Below are positions 50,832 through 62,137 of a stretch of DNA of 64,000 nucleotides, one piece after another. The stretch covers positions 160,199 through 224,198 of the forward strand of contig QLIY01000138.1 in the NCBI GenBank assembly GCA_003260075.1, in the 5' to 3' direction. Made by a program: the position numbers and the translations under genes. This DNA is from Phallusia mammillata (Eukaryota; Chordata; Ascidiacea; Phlebobranchia; Ascidiidae). Each line of letters starts with the position of its first letter. Within the stretch, counting starts at the first letter, position 1. The notes under the pieces were generated by a model. That model was not told the origin of the DNA, did no database searches, and worked only from the letters and a program-made list of their open reading frames with translations.

Positions 50832-53800
50832 TTGCTATACTCTGTACCCGAACTGTTAAGTAGATACATACACTTATTTAGGCAGTCTCTCTAACTGTAG
50901 CAGACACGCTATAACTAGAGCATTAAGAACGGATAGATAACATCAATGAGACGTGTGTAGCCTGAACCCAACAAGCGTGCAAAAACAGGTGCTAGATCTA
51001 CGGCAAGTCTCTCTCGAAACAGCTATGCGCTGGCAAAAAAAATCCATAGGCCAACCTCAGTTCGGGCAGCTTGCCGGCTCAACTAAAGTTGAGTTGCCTT
51101 TTATGGTCATGAGCAGTGCGTCATTCGTTGCCACGCGCCATTAAAGTTTTATCACTTTCAGGTTTTTCGTGCTGCATGGATTTGGCGTGACTTTCTACAC
51201 TGCATGTCTCTTGTCTACTCACAGAGATCAAATCGTTGGTTTCTGATTCGAAACTACCCGGTACTGGATCGATGTGAAGTAAGATTGAGAATAATAAATT
51301 CAACCCAAACCCTTTTCCCTTCCCCACAAAGTTGATATTAAAATGTTTTCAAAATTTTGAACTTGCACCTTAAAGAGTTTTGTTATGTGTTTTATGCGTT
51401 TTATTTTACAAATCACTTTTCTGTGAAATTTGTCTTTTTCATCTAAAAACCAGCTAAGACTGCCTCGTATTCACCTTGACTTGCGACACAAGTGTTTCAG
51501 TTACCTTCAAATGAATTTTGTTTTGGATAAAGTAAACTGATGTAACCTGTCAAACTGTTTTTAAATGCCCGTTCAACTAAGCACACGTTATTACCTATTA
51601 TGGCTGCCACCGTGGGCCAACGAGACATCCATGCCACACATTCGGCATGAAATGCCACAACTCTCAAAAATCCGATCGTCCTCAACGATTACGTCAACAC
51701 TCCGGGGAAGTCCCTAGCTCCATATTTGAGCAAAAGCATGTCAAGCGCCGCGCGCGATTTCTGCTTGGACGGTTAATTCGCGTTCTGTCTGTTCGAAGAA
51801 GGCAACCCGTTACGCATGAGCGATTTACGACTCAGCGAAGTCGATTAGGGTTCACGAATTTGCGTTTGCAAATCATTAAAAGGTGACAGGTGGGTCGAAG
51901 CGATTGTTAAAGCTATATTCGGTGATTTTTGAAATATGGTATACACCGCATGTCCCTAATATGGCCCCAACACAAACACAGCGCCTAAAAACTGAAACGC
52001 CTCAATTGTGTAAACAGACCAGACATTTAAAGGTCGATTGTGGTGTTTTAACCCTGCACCCAGTTTTGCTTAGTTCAAATACTGGTACTCCCCTGCTTAA
52101 AAACATGTAACAATTTGCGACTTTGCACTCCTGAAGCATGTTTGAGCAGCCTTGATGCATTTGGAGCAATGTGTTTGTTATTTTTAGTGTATATTAATGT
52201 GTTTCAATCTGTATCAGTTAGTGTAAAATAGTAACAATTATAGTGTACAGTATGTACGTTTGCTCGAAGATTGCCTTGCTGCAAAGTAAGTAATTTCTGT
52301 GGTGTGTTTTGTTCAAGCTTTATATTTTCATTACAGCTTCTATTAACCAATTTTACGCACAATCTTACGTATTGGTTTGTCTTACTAAGTTTTGTGTAGT
52401 CAGATCGAGCTCATTTCTTTCTTTAACTTCAACGTTACTAAACTAAGTTAATCAACAATATGACATAAATCGCAACACATTCAACCATGGTGCTGTTGCT
52501 CATTATTGATAACATTAAAAAAGGATTGAAAATGTCCGGTCTGAAATCGCTGGAACTGATAACCAAAGTCAATTACTTTTCTAGTATTTGACGGATATTC
52601 AAAGTTGTTAGCATTCACACAATATGTTCTTTCAGCAACTACTAACATCATAACTCCATCGTACTATTTACAGAAAACTTTTAAGTCGATAGAACCAAAT
52701 TTTACAACACTGAATATACTCAGTCTAGCATTAAATACACCTCTTTGCAAAACACCTTTGACTTGCGACATTGCAAAAATACTCATTGCAGCTTCAACTT
52801 GTGCAGCTAGCTAGTCCTAATGCCGACAGACAAACCGGTCGTCTGTTTACAGAACAAACATAGTATTGTTTTGTCACAGAACAATTCGGAACTAGTTTCC
52901 TTTCACAGAGGAAACGACAGAGCAGTGACGTCATACATTTTTATGAGGGCAGGTGATGGCATTGTTTTGTGTTGTGGTGTTAGGGTTGATGCATTAATGC
53001 TGTAACATTTGTATGTAATAATTGGACAAAATCCACCCAAAGATACCACAAATTATTTATTTAGTTATTTAGTTCGTAGGGAATTTTAAGTGTCAGCGTG
53101 ATTTAAATAAAATTCCAGAAGGATTTAATTTCGAACAAAAGCCGGTAACCACTACATTTTCACTTAAAAAACGCTATGCCACATAGACCAAATTCTGTCG
53201 TTAACAATTTTGTGGCACAAACCTAAGTTTGCAACTCTTCCAAACCGAATGAAAGTCAGCTCATATAGTGTCAAACCTTAAACAACACATTTATATGACA
53301 CACGTGGGCTACAAAACCCAAACCATTTGTTTTCACCTGATGGGCTTAGTAGTATGGACTTGACAGAAATGCTTTTCATTTTGAATTGTATAACAAGTGC
53401 GGAAACTGTAAATTCGGGTCGCTGTCCCCCTGTGTTATCAGGCTGCGAGCCGAACAAATACGTTACATTAGGGTGCGTTTAATGGTAAAGCTACAAACGT
53501 GGGAAGTCAATTCACAAAAGTTTGGGAAAGCGCACAGAGAATTGACGGATATTTAAAAGCACATTGTGTAAAAATGCTGACGGTTAAGACTATTAAGGTT
53601 GGGTGATGTTTTGAAATAAAAAGAACTCAAAAACTTACTTCCTGACCTTCAATATAGTTTCTGACCCCAAAATAACTGTGCTCTTTACATTTTCTATTGG
53701 ATTTTATAAACCTTTGTAATTGAAGTTCTTAGAACTATAGCACGTTAGTAGCTCTACCGTGTATGTCAACAAAATGTGGGCGTCATTGGCCGCTTCTATC

Positions 53801-54339
53801 TGTAGGCGTAGATCCTTTAATGCAAACTAAAGCCTAACCCAGAAAACCCGGTCCGACTTACTAACTACAACCGTGATACTAACATTTCGGAAAACTTTCA
53901 ATGTCAATAATCGCGCGTTTAAGCGAATAAATACTTGGTTAACGAGTCAGTCATGAAACTCACAAATACCCAGCTCGACTTACAACTCTGAGCAGTTCGC
54001 CGAAACCCGGGAGATTCAGTTTATGGTCTGAGAGTGGCACAAAATAAAGAGATAACACATGACTTTCACTTTGGTTGGGTTCGTTAATGGTAATGGGTGG
54101 TAAACAAGATTTTTGAAGAGATTGTAAACAAAAAGGCAAAAGTGAAAGTTTGCCCTTGTAAAAAAAAACATTTAAAGAACACCACAAGCTCTTGATATTG
54201 CAGTTTACCAGGGCGCTTGTTCGTGCTTAATTATGTTGAATTAAAGCGGAACTCGCAAAAAGCTTGGTTTGGTCGAAAGACAGCAGTTGCTAAATAGGTG
54301 GTTTTGCACTAAAAAGCGGGTTACCTTACGAGATTTGTG

Positions 54340-54460
54340 CAGTCAACTTTAGCGCTTGTTATAGACAAGACTTTGTACACTAAAGCGGTTTCTTAACTAG
54401 CTTCGTTCGGTCAACTGTAGCGCTTGTCACATGCACGACTTTGCGCACTTAAAACTGTTG
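54340..54460. repeat. Imperfect tandem duplication
   Basis: GTCAACT(T/G)TAGCGCTTGT followed by a GAC(T)TTG(T/C)(A/G)CACT motif appears twice about 70 bases apart, downstream of DRG1. It may be a decayed local duplication. Confidence 0.4.
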
Positions 54461-54652
54461 TATTTATGAATTTTTTGCAACCAAAATCCAGAAAAATAAA
54501 CTCGGTCGTCGATAACACAAGTAAATCCCATCTTAGGTTGGTTATTCATACGGTAAAACATATTCTATTTCCAGCTTGGCGCCTTTCCCACACCATATTT
54601 CACCATTCCTTGCAGCACAAGATAAATCCTATTCACATATATCGTAGAATCT

Positions 54653-54658
54653 TTTATT
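54653..54658 (-). terminator. Polyadenylation signal for DRG1 (minus-strand AATAAA)
   Basis: TTTATT on the plus strand is AATAAA on the transcript strand, about 100 bases past the predicted DRG1 stop at 54758-54760. The spacing is typical of a compact 3' untranslated region. Confidence 0.45.
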
Positions 54659-54757
54659 TCTCCGTCCACAAAGCGGTAAGTGACTTCATAAAAGTCAAGA
54701 AGGAACAAATGTTTATGGAGAGTTCGTAGTTTGGCGGCAGTGAGCAAGTTTATAGCA

Positions 54758-57700
54758 TTATACTCTAAAAAGTAAACAAAATAAATTATTGGCAAGAATT
54801 TAAAAGTACCTTAGTCTATAACATAACTGTTAGGTAAGTTTTGTAGGAAAAATACATATTTAAAAAGGTCATGAAATAGCTAAGAAGGAATACAGAGCAT
54901 GCAATACCATCAAAAGTCTCCACTTGCCTTTTTACAATTTGGACAACATCTTCGTCGTTAAGCACGTGATCTTTACCGACACTTTGTGGATTATATTTTA
55001 CAGAAGATCCCCACACGAGGGCACTGTTGAGCAACAAACAAAATAAATCCAGTAAAAACTAAATACTTTCTTAAATGTGTACTTTCTTTAAAAAACACTA
55101 ACTTTATAATATAACATAAAAGCCACTGTACAAGTGGTCCCCACCTGCGTGCCATCTACATTATCAGGCTGTCACAAAACACAGTTTTTCATTTATTAAT
55201 AATATAACGATAATCACATACATTTGACTTGTATTATATCACATGCCACTGAAAGAGGAAAAAAGAGGTTTTTTATTCCAGCGCATTAACATTATTTGAT
55301 GTGAATGCTAGTAAAATTGCCACTTGGACTACAACATTTTAAACTTTAAATCCAGGTTTTTGCTGAGGCCAAAAAATTGGTAACATTGCACTAAAATAGG
55401 TTACCCTTCAGGGGGGGGGGTCCCAACGCATAAGCATCATTTGGTGTGAATGCTTGTAAAATTGCCACTTGGACTACAAAATTTTAAACTTTAAATCCAG
55501 TTTTTTCCTGAGGCCAAAAAATTGGTAACATTGCACTAAAATAGGTTACCCTTCATGCTGAACAATTTTGTTAAATTTGTGAAATGCAGATCCAGCAAAT
55601 CGCTTCATAAATGAACTTACTGTTTGAATTCTTTCAATAATGTTCGATGTAGTTTGTTACAGAAATCTTCCACTTTACAGTTTACAGACGAAAGCACGAC
55701 AGGAGCTTCGTAGTCAGGCAGTTGTCCTTTAGGTTTCGTGTAACTGCAAAAAGGTGAATAAAATTTGAACCGATTTTGATAATACCTTTCAACTTAAATA
55801 AGACAAAGAAACATAAATCAAGACAGAAAGTATAGTCAAAAACCATCAGTTCTTGAACTAATGATTTCAGGAAATTTTCATGTCAAAAGGGCATCATCAG
55901 TTCCTTATTCATATAGAAATAGCATCAGACAAATTCCGTTTTCAACCTTTTAGTCATATTTTTGGCAGCGTTTAAAAAGAAAAAGAAAATCTAGGCAAGT
56001 GTTTGTTAACAATATGTTGTTAAAGTCTGTATGTGTATGGCAATGTCAAAACAATGCCAAAATCAAGTAAGTCATTTTGCGTTCAGCATATAATGTCAAA
56101 ACAAATGCTTCCTCATATATACAGTACCACAAGGTAAATGACTAGTTCAATTTACCTCCTGGGGTGACTTTACCTACAGATCAGAAACCAACATTAAATA
56201 CATGCTCCTTACAATCATCTTTTTTTGTTTGAATTTTTATTATTATGCTTGAATTATATTTCTATCAAAATTTAGCAAATTTACGGCTGACATGAGTGTA
56301 TTTTGCTTCTACAGTGCAAACTTTAGTTCTTCACTAACTTTAAGGCTGATTTATGACAGACAAGAAGTCACATTTCAGTTTAAATACACAAAGAAGATCT
56401 GATTAATTATAAACATCTTGGGCTTCTAGTAAAGTGATCTAACATGTGCATTGCAAAGACAAATGAGTTAGGTTAAGTATCGGGGTTTTAATTATTATTT
56501 ACTCACATTCTTATAAGTTTTAAATATTCCCACATCATTTCAAGCAGATCGTCAAAGTTCCATTTGTGATGGGCAGAAATCGGAACACAATGAGGAACTT
56601 TGTAAATAATGTCAAGCTCTTCTATGGAAATCTAAATGTATCGAAAACATTGTGTGAAAAGTTTAGTGCCATTTGCAAACAAATTTACCAATCTTATGTG
56701 ACTAAAGCTAAAATAGAACATAACAGATGTGATTTGGCAAATTAAATTAGAAAATACAGACAATTGTGGTCAATTCCAGGGGGGGGGGAATTTTGATAAT
56801 ACTTTTCAACTTAAATAAGACAAAGAAACATAAATCAAGATCAAAACAGAAAATATAGTCAAAAACCATCAGTTCTTGAACTAATGATTTCAAGGAATTT
56901 TCATGTCAAAATGACATCATCAGTTCCTTATTCATATAGAAATAGGATCAGACAAATTCCGTTTTCAACCTTTTAGTCATATTTTTGGCAGCATTTAAAA
57001 CGAAAAACAAAAACTAGGCAAGTGTTTGTTAACAATATGTTGCTAAAGTCTGTATGTGTATGGCAATGTTAAAACAATGCCAAAATCAAGTAAGTCATTT
57101 TGAGTCCTGGATACAATGTCAAAACAAATGCTTCCACATATTAATTGTTGACCAAAAGCCATATGGAATGCTCAATCTACCTCTTGGAGTACATTCATCT
57201 ACAGATTAGAAGCCAAAACTAAATGTATGAAATTAACTCATAATGTGCAGTTTTAGTACATAGGTATATATATGTAAACTAATATTTACTCACATTCTTA
57301 TAAGTTTTAAATATTCCCACATCATCTCAAGCAGATCGTCGAAGTTCCATTTATGATGAGCAGAAATTGGAACGCAATGAGGAACTTTGTAAATAATATC
57401 AAGCTCTTCTATGGAAATCTAAATGTATCAAAAACATTGTCTGATAAGTTTAGTGCCATTTGCAAAAAATGACTTAAGCTAAAATAGGACATAACAGATG
57501 TGATTTGGCAAATTAAATTAGCAAATACAGACAATTGTGGTCAATTGCCTTCCAGTTTTGTACCAATATTGTGAATAAAAAGCATGTTATCTGCTAAAAT
57601 CTGGTTTTGTGCAAAAGCTTTTTATATGGATTCAATTAACAACACTTAGTACAGATGTGATTAATAAGTTGTTTCAGAGGTCAGGGTTTGTGAATACCTA

Positions 57701-60700
57701 TAACTTACAAAACAAATACACACCTGGTCAATCTTGTTTAGGATGTATATACATGGAACATAGACTCTGTTTCCTTCAATTACATCAATGAGAGGGGGGG
57801 GGGTTTGTAGCAATATTGTGAATAAAAAGCATATTATCTGCTAAAAACCGGTTTTCTGCAAAAGCTTTTTATATGGATTCAATTAACAACACTTAGTACA
57901 GGTTTGATTAATAAGTTGTTTCAGAGGTCAGGTTTTGGGAATACCTGTAACTTATAAAACAAATACACACCTGGTCAATCTTGTTTAGGATATATATACA
58001 TGGAACATAGACTCTGTTTCCTTCAATTACATCAATGAGATCGTCTGAACTACAATCTTCCTTCAATATCACATCAGCATTGTGGATTCGATATTCAGCT
58101 AAAATCTTTTTTGTCAGTTCTGCGTCCAGTTCACTCTGTGCAACCTAAAAAACACAAAACAGTTTGAATAGAATGAAACAAATAAAGCTCCCGTTTAGTA
58201 CAGAATGTATAGGATATTAAGTATACGACTCTATTTTATCTTATACTTTAGACCAGTACTTCTCAAACTGTGAGTNACTCTGTTTCCTTCAATTACATCA
58301 ATGAGATCGTCTGAACTACAATCTTCCTTCAATATCACATCAGCATTGTGGATTCGATATTCAGCTAAAATCTTTTTTGTCAGTTCTGCATCCAGTTCAC
58401 TCTGTGCAACCTAAAAAACACAAAACAGTTTGAATAGAATGAAACAAATAAAGCTCCCATTTAGTACAGAATGTATAGGATATTAAGTATACAACTCTAT
58501 TTTATCTTATACTTTAGACCAGTAGTTCTCAAACTGTGAGTCATGACGTCCTGATGCGTCGTTTCAATTTTCCAAGGGCGTCGCAGAATAGTTTCGTTTC
58601 GTGGCTTTTGTTGTTGTATCAACAAATACTTTAATAATAAGTTTCCCCATTAACTTTTATTTGCTGGTGCGTCGCAAGTCCAGAAAACTTGTCCAGGTGC
58701 GTCGCAATAAAAAAAGTTTGAGAACCACTGCTTTAGACTTTTTAGAGTTACTGAATATTGTTGCTGCAGGTTACCACATAGCAGGTTCTTTCAAAATCTC
58801 CTAATCAAACTTGTGATGAAGAGTATTTCAATCAAGAGTCTCAACCCTTAAAGGTTAAGAAAACAATTCAGGTAACAGTAACACAGAGGTAGCAGTCATC
58901 ATTAAGTTACTCACAGGTAGCAGTCATCAAAAACACACAGGTAGCAGTCATCAAAAACAATAAAATGGAAAATGTTATGATGCAATTTTTTACCATAGCC
59001 TGAAAATTAATTCCTCCTTTTTCTTTCATCTTGTAGTGAATATTTGGAGGTTGCTTGTTTAGTCGAATCCCGAAACCCTCAAGTTCCTTCTCAATAAGTC
59101 GCTTGTCTCCGAGTGGTTTCAACACATCGAGGACAATAAAAATCAAACTGCAAGTTCGTGCCACTAGGTGGAAAAAAGATCAAGTTAAGTTTTGCAGATA
59201 TCAGGAATGCCCAATTGAGAGAATGGCAAGTATACATAAGAAGTACACAATGAATAAGTTTTGAGGACAATGTGAAATATGTCAGTCCTTTTTATTAATT
59301 TTAAACTACGCTATCTCTTAGTTTCACATTTAGGTTAAAATTAAATTACATACTTATTCTCAAATATTATTGCTATCAAGAGTGTTATTCAAGCTTTTTA
59401 GCCCACATGGTATCCCAGTCATGCATCCTTTATGCTTAACTGAGGATAAACACCATGCCAGTAAGCAGGGGATTTAGTAAGGGAGTCACAGTAAATTTTC
59501 AATATTAGTATTAGCATTGTAAACAATAAAATTCAGCCCATTTTAACAGCAATATATAAAACATTCAAGGGCAACATAAAGGCTTGGGGGGGGGGTAGGG
59601 AGTCAGAGTAAATTTTCAATATTAGTATTAGCGTAGTAAACAATGACATTCAGTCCATTTTAACAGCAATATATAAAACATTCAAGGGCAACATAAAGGC
59701 TTTGTTATTGGTTGAAGTCAAAGTCAGTTTACTAGATGGGAAAACATTTCGAGATGTGAGTCAGAGCCCGGGAAAATGTTTACAAAATTGTGGGAAACTA
59801 TAAGCTTGAGGAAAACAACTTTTAACAGAGCGAACATTTAACATTCAATAAAAATCACCAAAATGTTTGCAGACTATTTTTCAATCTTCTACATGTTTAA
59901 AAACATTTCTATGGTTGGCAGGTAGTTTTAAAGTTTAAACACTCAATGAGTTTAACCACCCACCTGCTATGACTTGTTTTCCTCTTCCTTTACCATCTTT
60001 TGCACCTTCAATAATCCCAGGAAGATCAAGGAGCTGAATTTTTGCACCTACATAAGTTCAAAAAAAGTAATAAATTTGGCCACAAGCAATTTAGGGGTAA
60101 ACAAAAAAATTTATTAGTTAGTCATTGATGTCTAATGTTAACACAGATCATTATGCATACATAGTTATTTCATCAATCAAAAAATGTGTTTTGTGTTTTC
60201 TAACAAACAGGCAGTTGCCAGCATGCCTTCCTTACCACTTGTTATTATTGCATCATTTTATATTTAACTTTTCCAGCCTGTAGGTTGAAAATTAAATTTT
60301 GTTCAATCTGTTGTTGCATAAGATCTTATAGTCAGATAAACTGATAAGGTAGATACAAAGTCAGAAGCTGACCTATTAAAAAAATTGAATTTGTGCTAAT
60401 TACTTGGCCATCTTGCAATGAAACCATCGTAAAGCAGAACTAAGAACTGTAAGTGCTTTTGAATTATGTTACCTTTATATTTAATGACTCCAGGCACAGT
60501 AGTGAGTGTTGTGAATTCATATGAAGCAACCTCACTGTACACTCCAGCCAGATTGCTTAATAAAGTTGATTTTCCAACTGAAGGAAATCCAACAAAACCG
60601 ATACGAGCATCCCCAGTTTTGGCAACATCGAAACCTAAAAAATGTATCGAATAGTTCCTTAGAAAACATAGTTCTTTTTTTTCGATTCAAATAAAATTGT

Positions 60701-61074
60701 ATTGTTGTACACACATTGTGTTAATACACCATTAAGCATCTACAGCAATTTAAAACAAAAAAAAACATGAACAACTTAACAATTTGTCAGTGCATTATTT
60801 ACACATTTTAGAACCCTAAGTAAAATCCAAAGCCCAGGGTATAAAACATTTTATTTCCCAGCATTATCATTTTAATCAATCTGATATGGTTATTACACTT
60901 TAAAGGTATTTTATTAACAGAATACAACACAATAACCATGGAAGCTCAAATATTATGTACCAAACCATAATCAAAATAGGATAGTTTATGTTTTAATATA
61001 CAGGCAACTTTAAAAAATAGAGCTGATAAAAGACAAATTGTTTGCCGACATTATTTTACCTTCTCCAGTCCCAC
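54758..61074 (-). CDS. DRG1: DRG1, developmentally regulated GTP-binding protein 1 (N-terminus missing)
   Basis: Exons in transcript order: 61074-61060 (truncated at a poly-G run), 60634-60473, 60047-59964, 59163-58994, 58144-57971, 57418-57294, 55743-55621, 55023-54928, 54764-54758. The exons from [12 protein letters not shown] onward encode about 313 residues, matching the rest of a normal 367-residue DRG1. G1 is [10 protein letters not shown]3 DLPG, G4 NKID, G5 SAH; a TGS-type region follows ([11 protein letters not shown] through VGKDH...DEDVVQIVK). DRG1 is a conserved TRAFAC-class GTPase that binds a ZC3H15-type partner and associates with translating ribosomes. The last junction appears to be GC-AG, giving IVKRV and a stop; reading through it would add about 37 hydrophobic residues. 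Exon 5 is present twice (57418-57294 and 56631-56507) and exon 4 partly three times, because the locus mixes two diverged copies. The first ~50 codons are not in the window. Identity is very secure. Confidence 0.93.
55281..55553. repeat. Direct duplication across poly-G at 55411-55420
   Basis: About 130 bases (55281-55410) are repeated with a few percent divergence at 55425-55553, separated by ten G. They lie in the DRG1 intron between exons 6 and 7. Confidence 0.8.
55774..57546. repeat. About 1 kb duplication carrying two copies of DRG1 exon 5
   Basis: 55774-56778 is matched by 56791-57546 with about 5% divergence and several indels. The junction is the G run at 56779-56788. Both copies contain the 125-base exon with intact splice sites; the seven differences between the exons are all at synonymous third positions. 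Confidence 0.85.
57564..58040. repeat. Direct duplication across poly-G at 57794-57803
   Basis: 57564-57793 recurs at 57811-58040, including the 3' part of DRG1 exon 4 (57724-57793 is the truncated copy). Confidence 0.85.
58011..58541. repeat. Direct duplication across the N at 58276
   Basis: 58011-58275 is repeated nearly exactly at 58277-58541, including the 5' part of DRG1 exon 4 (truncated copy 58277-58410) and the left end of the hAT-type element. The N is the join. Confidence 0.9.
58520..58730. mobile_element. hAT-type MITE (211 bp) with 8-bp target duplication
   Basis: It starts CAGTAGTTCTCAAACT and ends AGTTTGAGAACCACTG, inverted termini with one mismatch. Identical octamers CTTTAGAC flank it (58512-58519 and 58731-58738). 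Internal copies of GGTGCGTCGCAA/GGGCGTCGCA are also present. It lies in the DRG1 intron between exons 3 and 4, and the same left end appears in the duplicated segment before the N, so both copies of the locus carry it. Confidence 0.92.
58888..58961. repeat. Small minisatellite in a DRG1 intron
   Basis: AGGTAGCAGTCATCA is repeated three times, the last two within a 24-base unit. No function is apparent. Confidence 0.7.
59480..59702. repeat. Direct duplication across poly-G at 59586-59595
   Basis: 59480-59585 recurs at 59597-59702 with a few substitutions; the poly-G marks the join. DRG1 intron. Confidence 0.8.
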
Positions 61075-61185
61075 GGGGGGGGGGTAAGGTTACATCCCAG
61101 GTTTTAACCCATTTTGTTTGGTCGGTCATAATTAGTTTTTGTTCAAACGTAGTGGCAACAGTTACTGTTGGGGGGGGGGGGATTG

Positions 61186-61596
61186 GTTGATTACAAATCT
61201 TGACTACAAACAGTAAAGTTTCCCTTTTGTATGTTACATTACGACAAGGTTCAAAAACGTGTATTTAATTTAAGGTGACGTGAAACACCATCCTGTCATA
61301 ACAGATTTCCAAGGATGTCCTGAAATATTGTGTAGGGCACATGCAGAGGGGGGGGGGGAAAGTACCGGCTCCAGCAACAAACTTCTTGGTGTCACATATT
61401 ATGTCAGCCGACTTAAACTCAGGTAGCTGAGATAAAATTTGTTTGATTACAAATCTTGACTACAAAGTTTCCCTTTTGTGTGTTACATTGCGACAAGGTT
61501 CAAAAACGTGTATTTAAAGTAAGGTGACGTGAAACACCATCCTGTCAGAACAGATTTCCAAGGATGTCCTGAAATATTGTGTAGGGCACATGCAGA
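61186..61596. repeat. Direct duplication around poly-G at 61348-61358
   Basis: 61186-61347 recurs at 61441-61596 with a few percent divergence. Two further G runs (61075-61084 and 61170-61181) bound the neighbouring fragment, which carries no recognisable exon. The DRG1 N-terminal exon is probably lost in this scrambled stretch. Confidence 0.75.
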
Positions 61597-61839
61597 ATGC
61601 AACTACGTTTTTACAGCTAAAACTGCATTTTGATCTTATTTGTTTCCAAAAGCAGTCTCTCTAATAACAATAATGTTGCAAAATCACCTTAACTCTGAGA
61701 ATTGTCAAGCGTGAGAAACTTTTAATTAACGCACTTAACATAAGGCTAGTGTGATCATCGCAATTTGCTAGTTTTCTTCTGCATTTAGTCAAAAAACATA
61801 TAGGCCCTAGTAGTAACTTACGTCAGTTGAGCTTGTCAT
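61359..61839 (-). CDS. First exons of an unrecognised gene (partial)
   Basis: On the minus strand, ATG at 61839 begins a short first coding exon (MTSSTD, to 61822) with a GTAAGT donor. An acceptor TCTCAG lies before an exon from 61426 down to a poly-G run at 61358, reading LPEFKSADIICDTKK then FVAGAGT. Both boundaries are phase 0, so they join in frame. I do not recognise the protein. It ends at an assembly break, so the remainder is missing; it is upstream of DRG1 on the same strand. The inverted copy of the first exon at 63888-63905 supports that the exon is real. Confidence 0.4.
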
Positions 61840-62137
61840 GTTCGATTGCTATTGTCACATCACAAAAGTTTACAACTATTCGGGGGGGGGGCCACCGCCC
61901 CCTTTTGGAGTTATCAGCTCTCGTCGTAACTTTGCCAGTCGAGCTTTCAAGAGACCCAGATGGCTGGCTGTGGCTTTGTTCCTTTGGGTCCTGGCCATCT
62001 AGGAGGCAATATAATGAATAATATCAAATAACAAACGCACATGCGATGGGCACTTATTTCAACTTTACAGTGATTTTATCAAGTATATGCAGGATGCAGC
62101 AACATGCAAAGAGCCAATTTAGTTGGACTATTCTTCT

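Larger units (their letters stand above)
35208..54757. other. 19.5 kb non-coding stretch upstream of the ETS gene
   Basis: Open frames here are short, on both strands, and none shows a domain, compositional bias or consistent splice phases. It lies 5' of the minus-strand ETS gene and 3' of the minus-strand DRG1. Non-coding 5' exons or enhancers of the ETS gene are plausible. CpG-rich patches at about 39000-39250, 47290-47420 and 51640-51870 stand out from the AT-rich background. Confidence 0.5.

Noticed and set aside
55840..55935. Possible box C/D snoRNA in a DRG1 intron (minus strand)
   Set aside because: C-like TGATGA and an internal CTGA are present, but the final D box is CTGT and no terminal stem is convincing.
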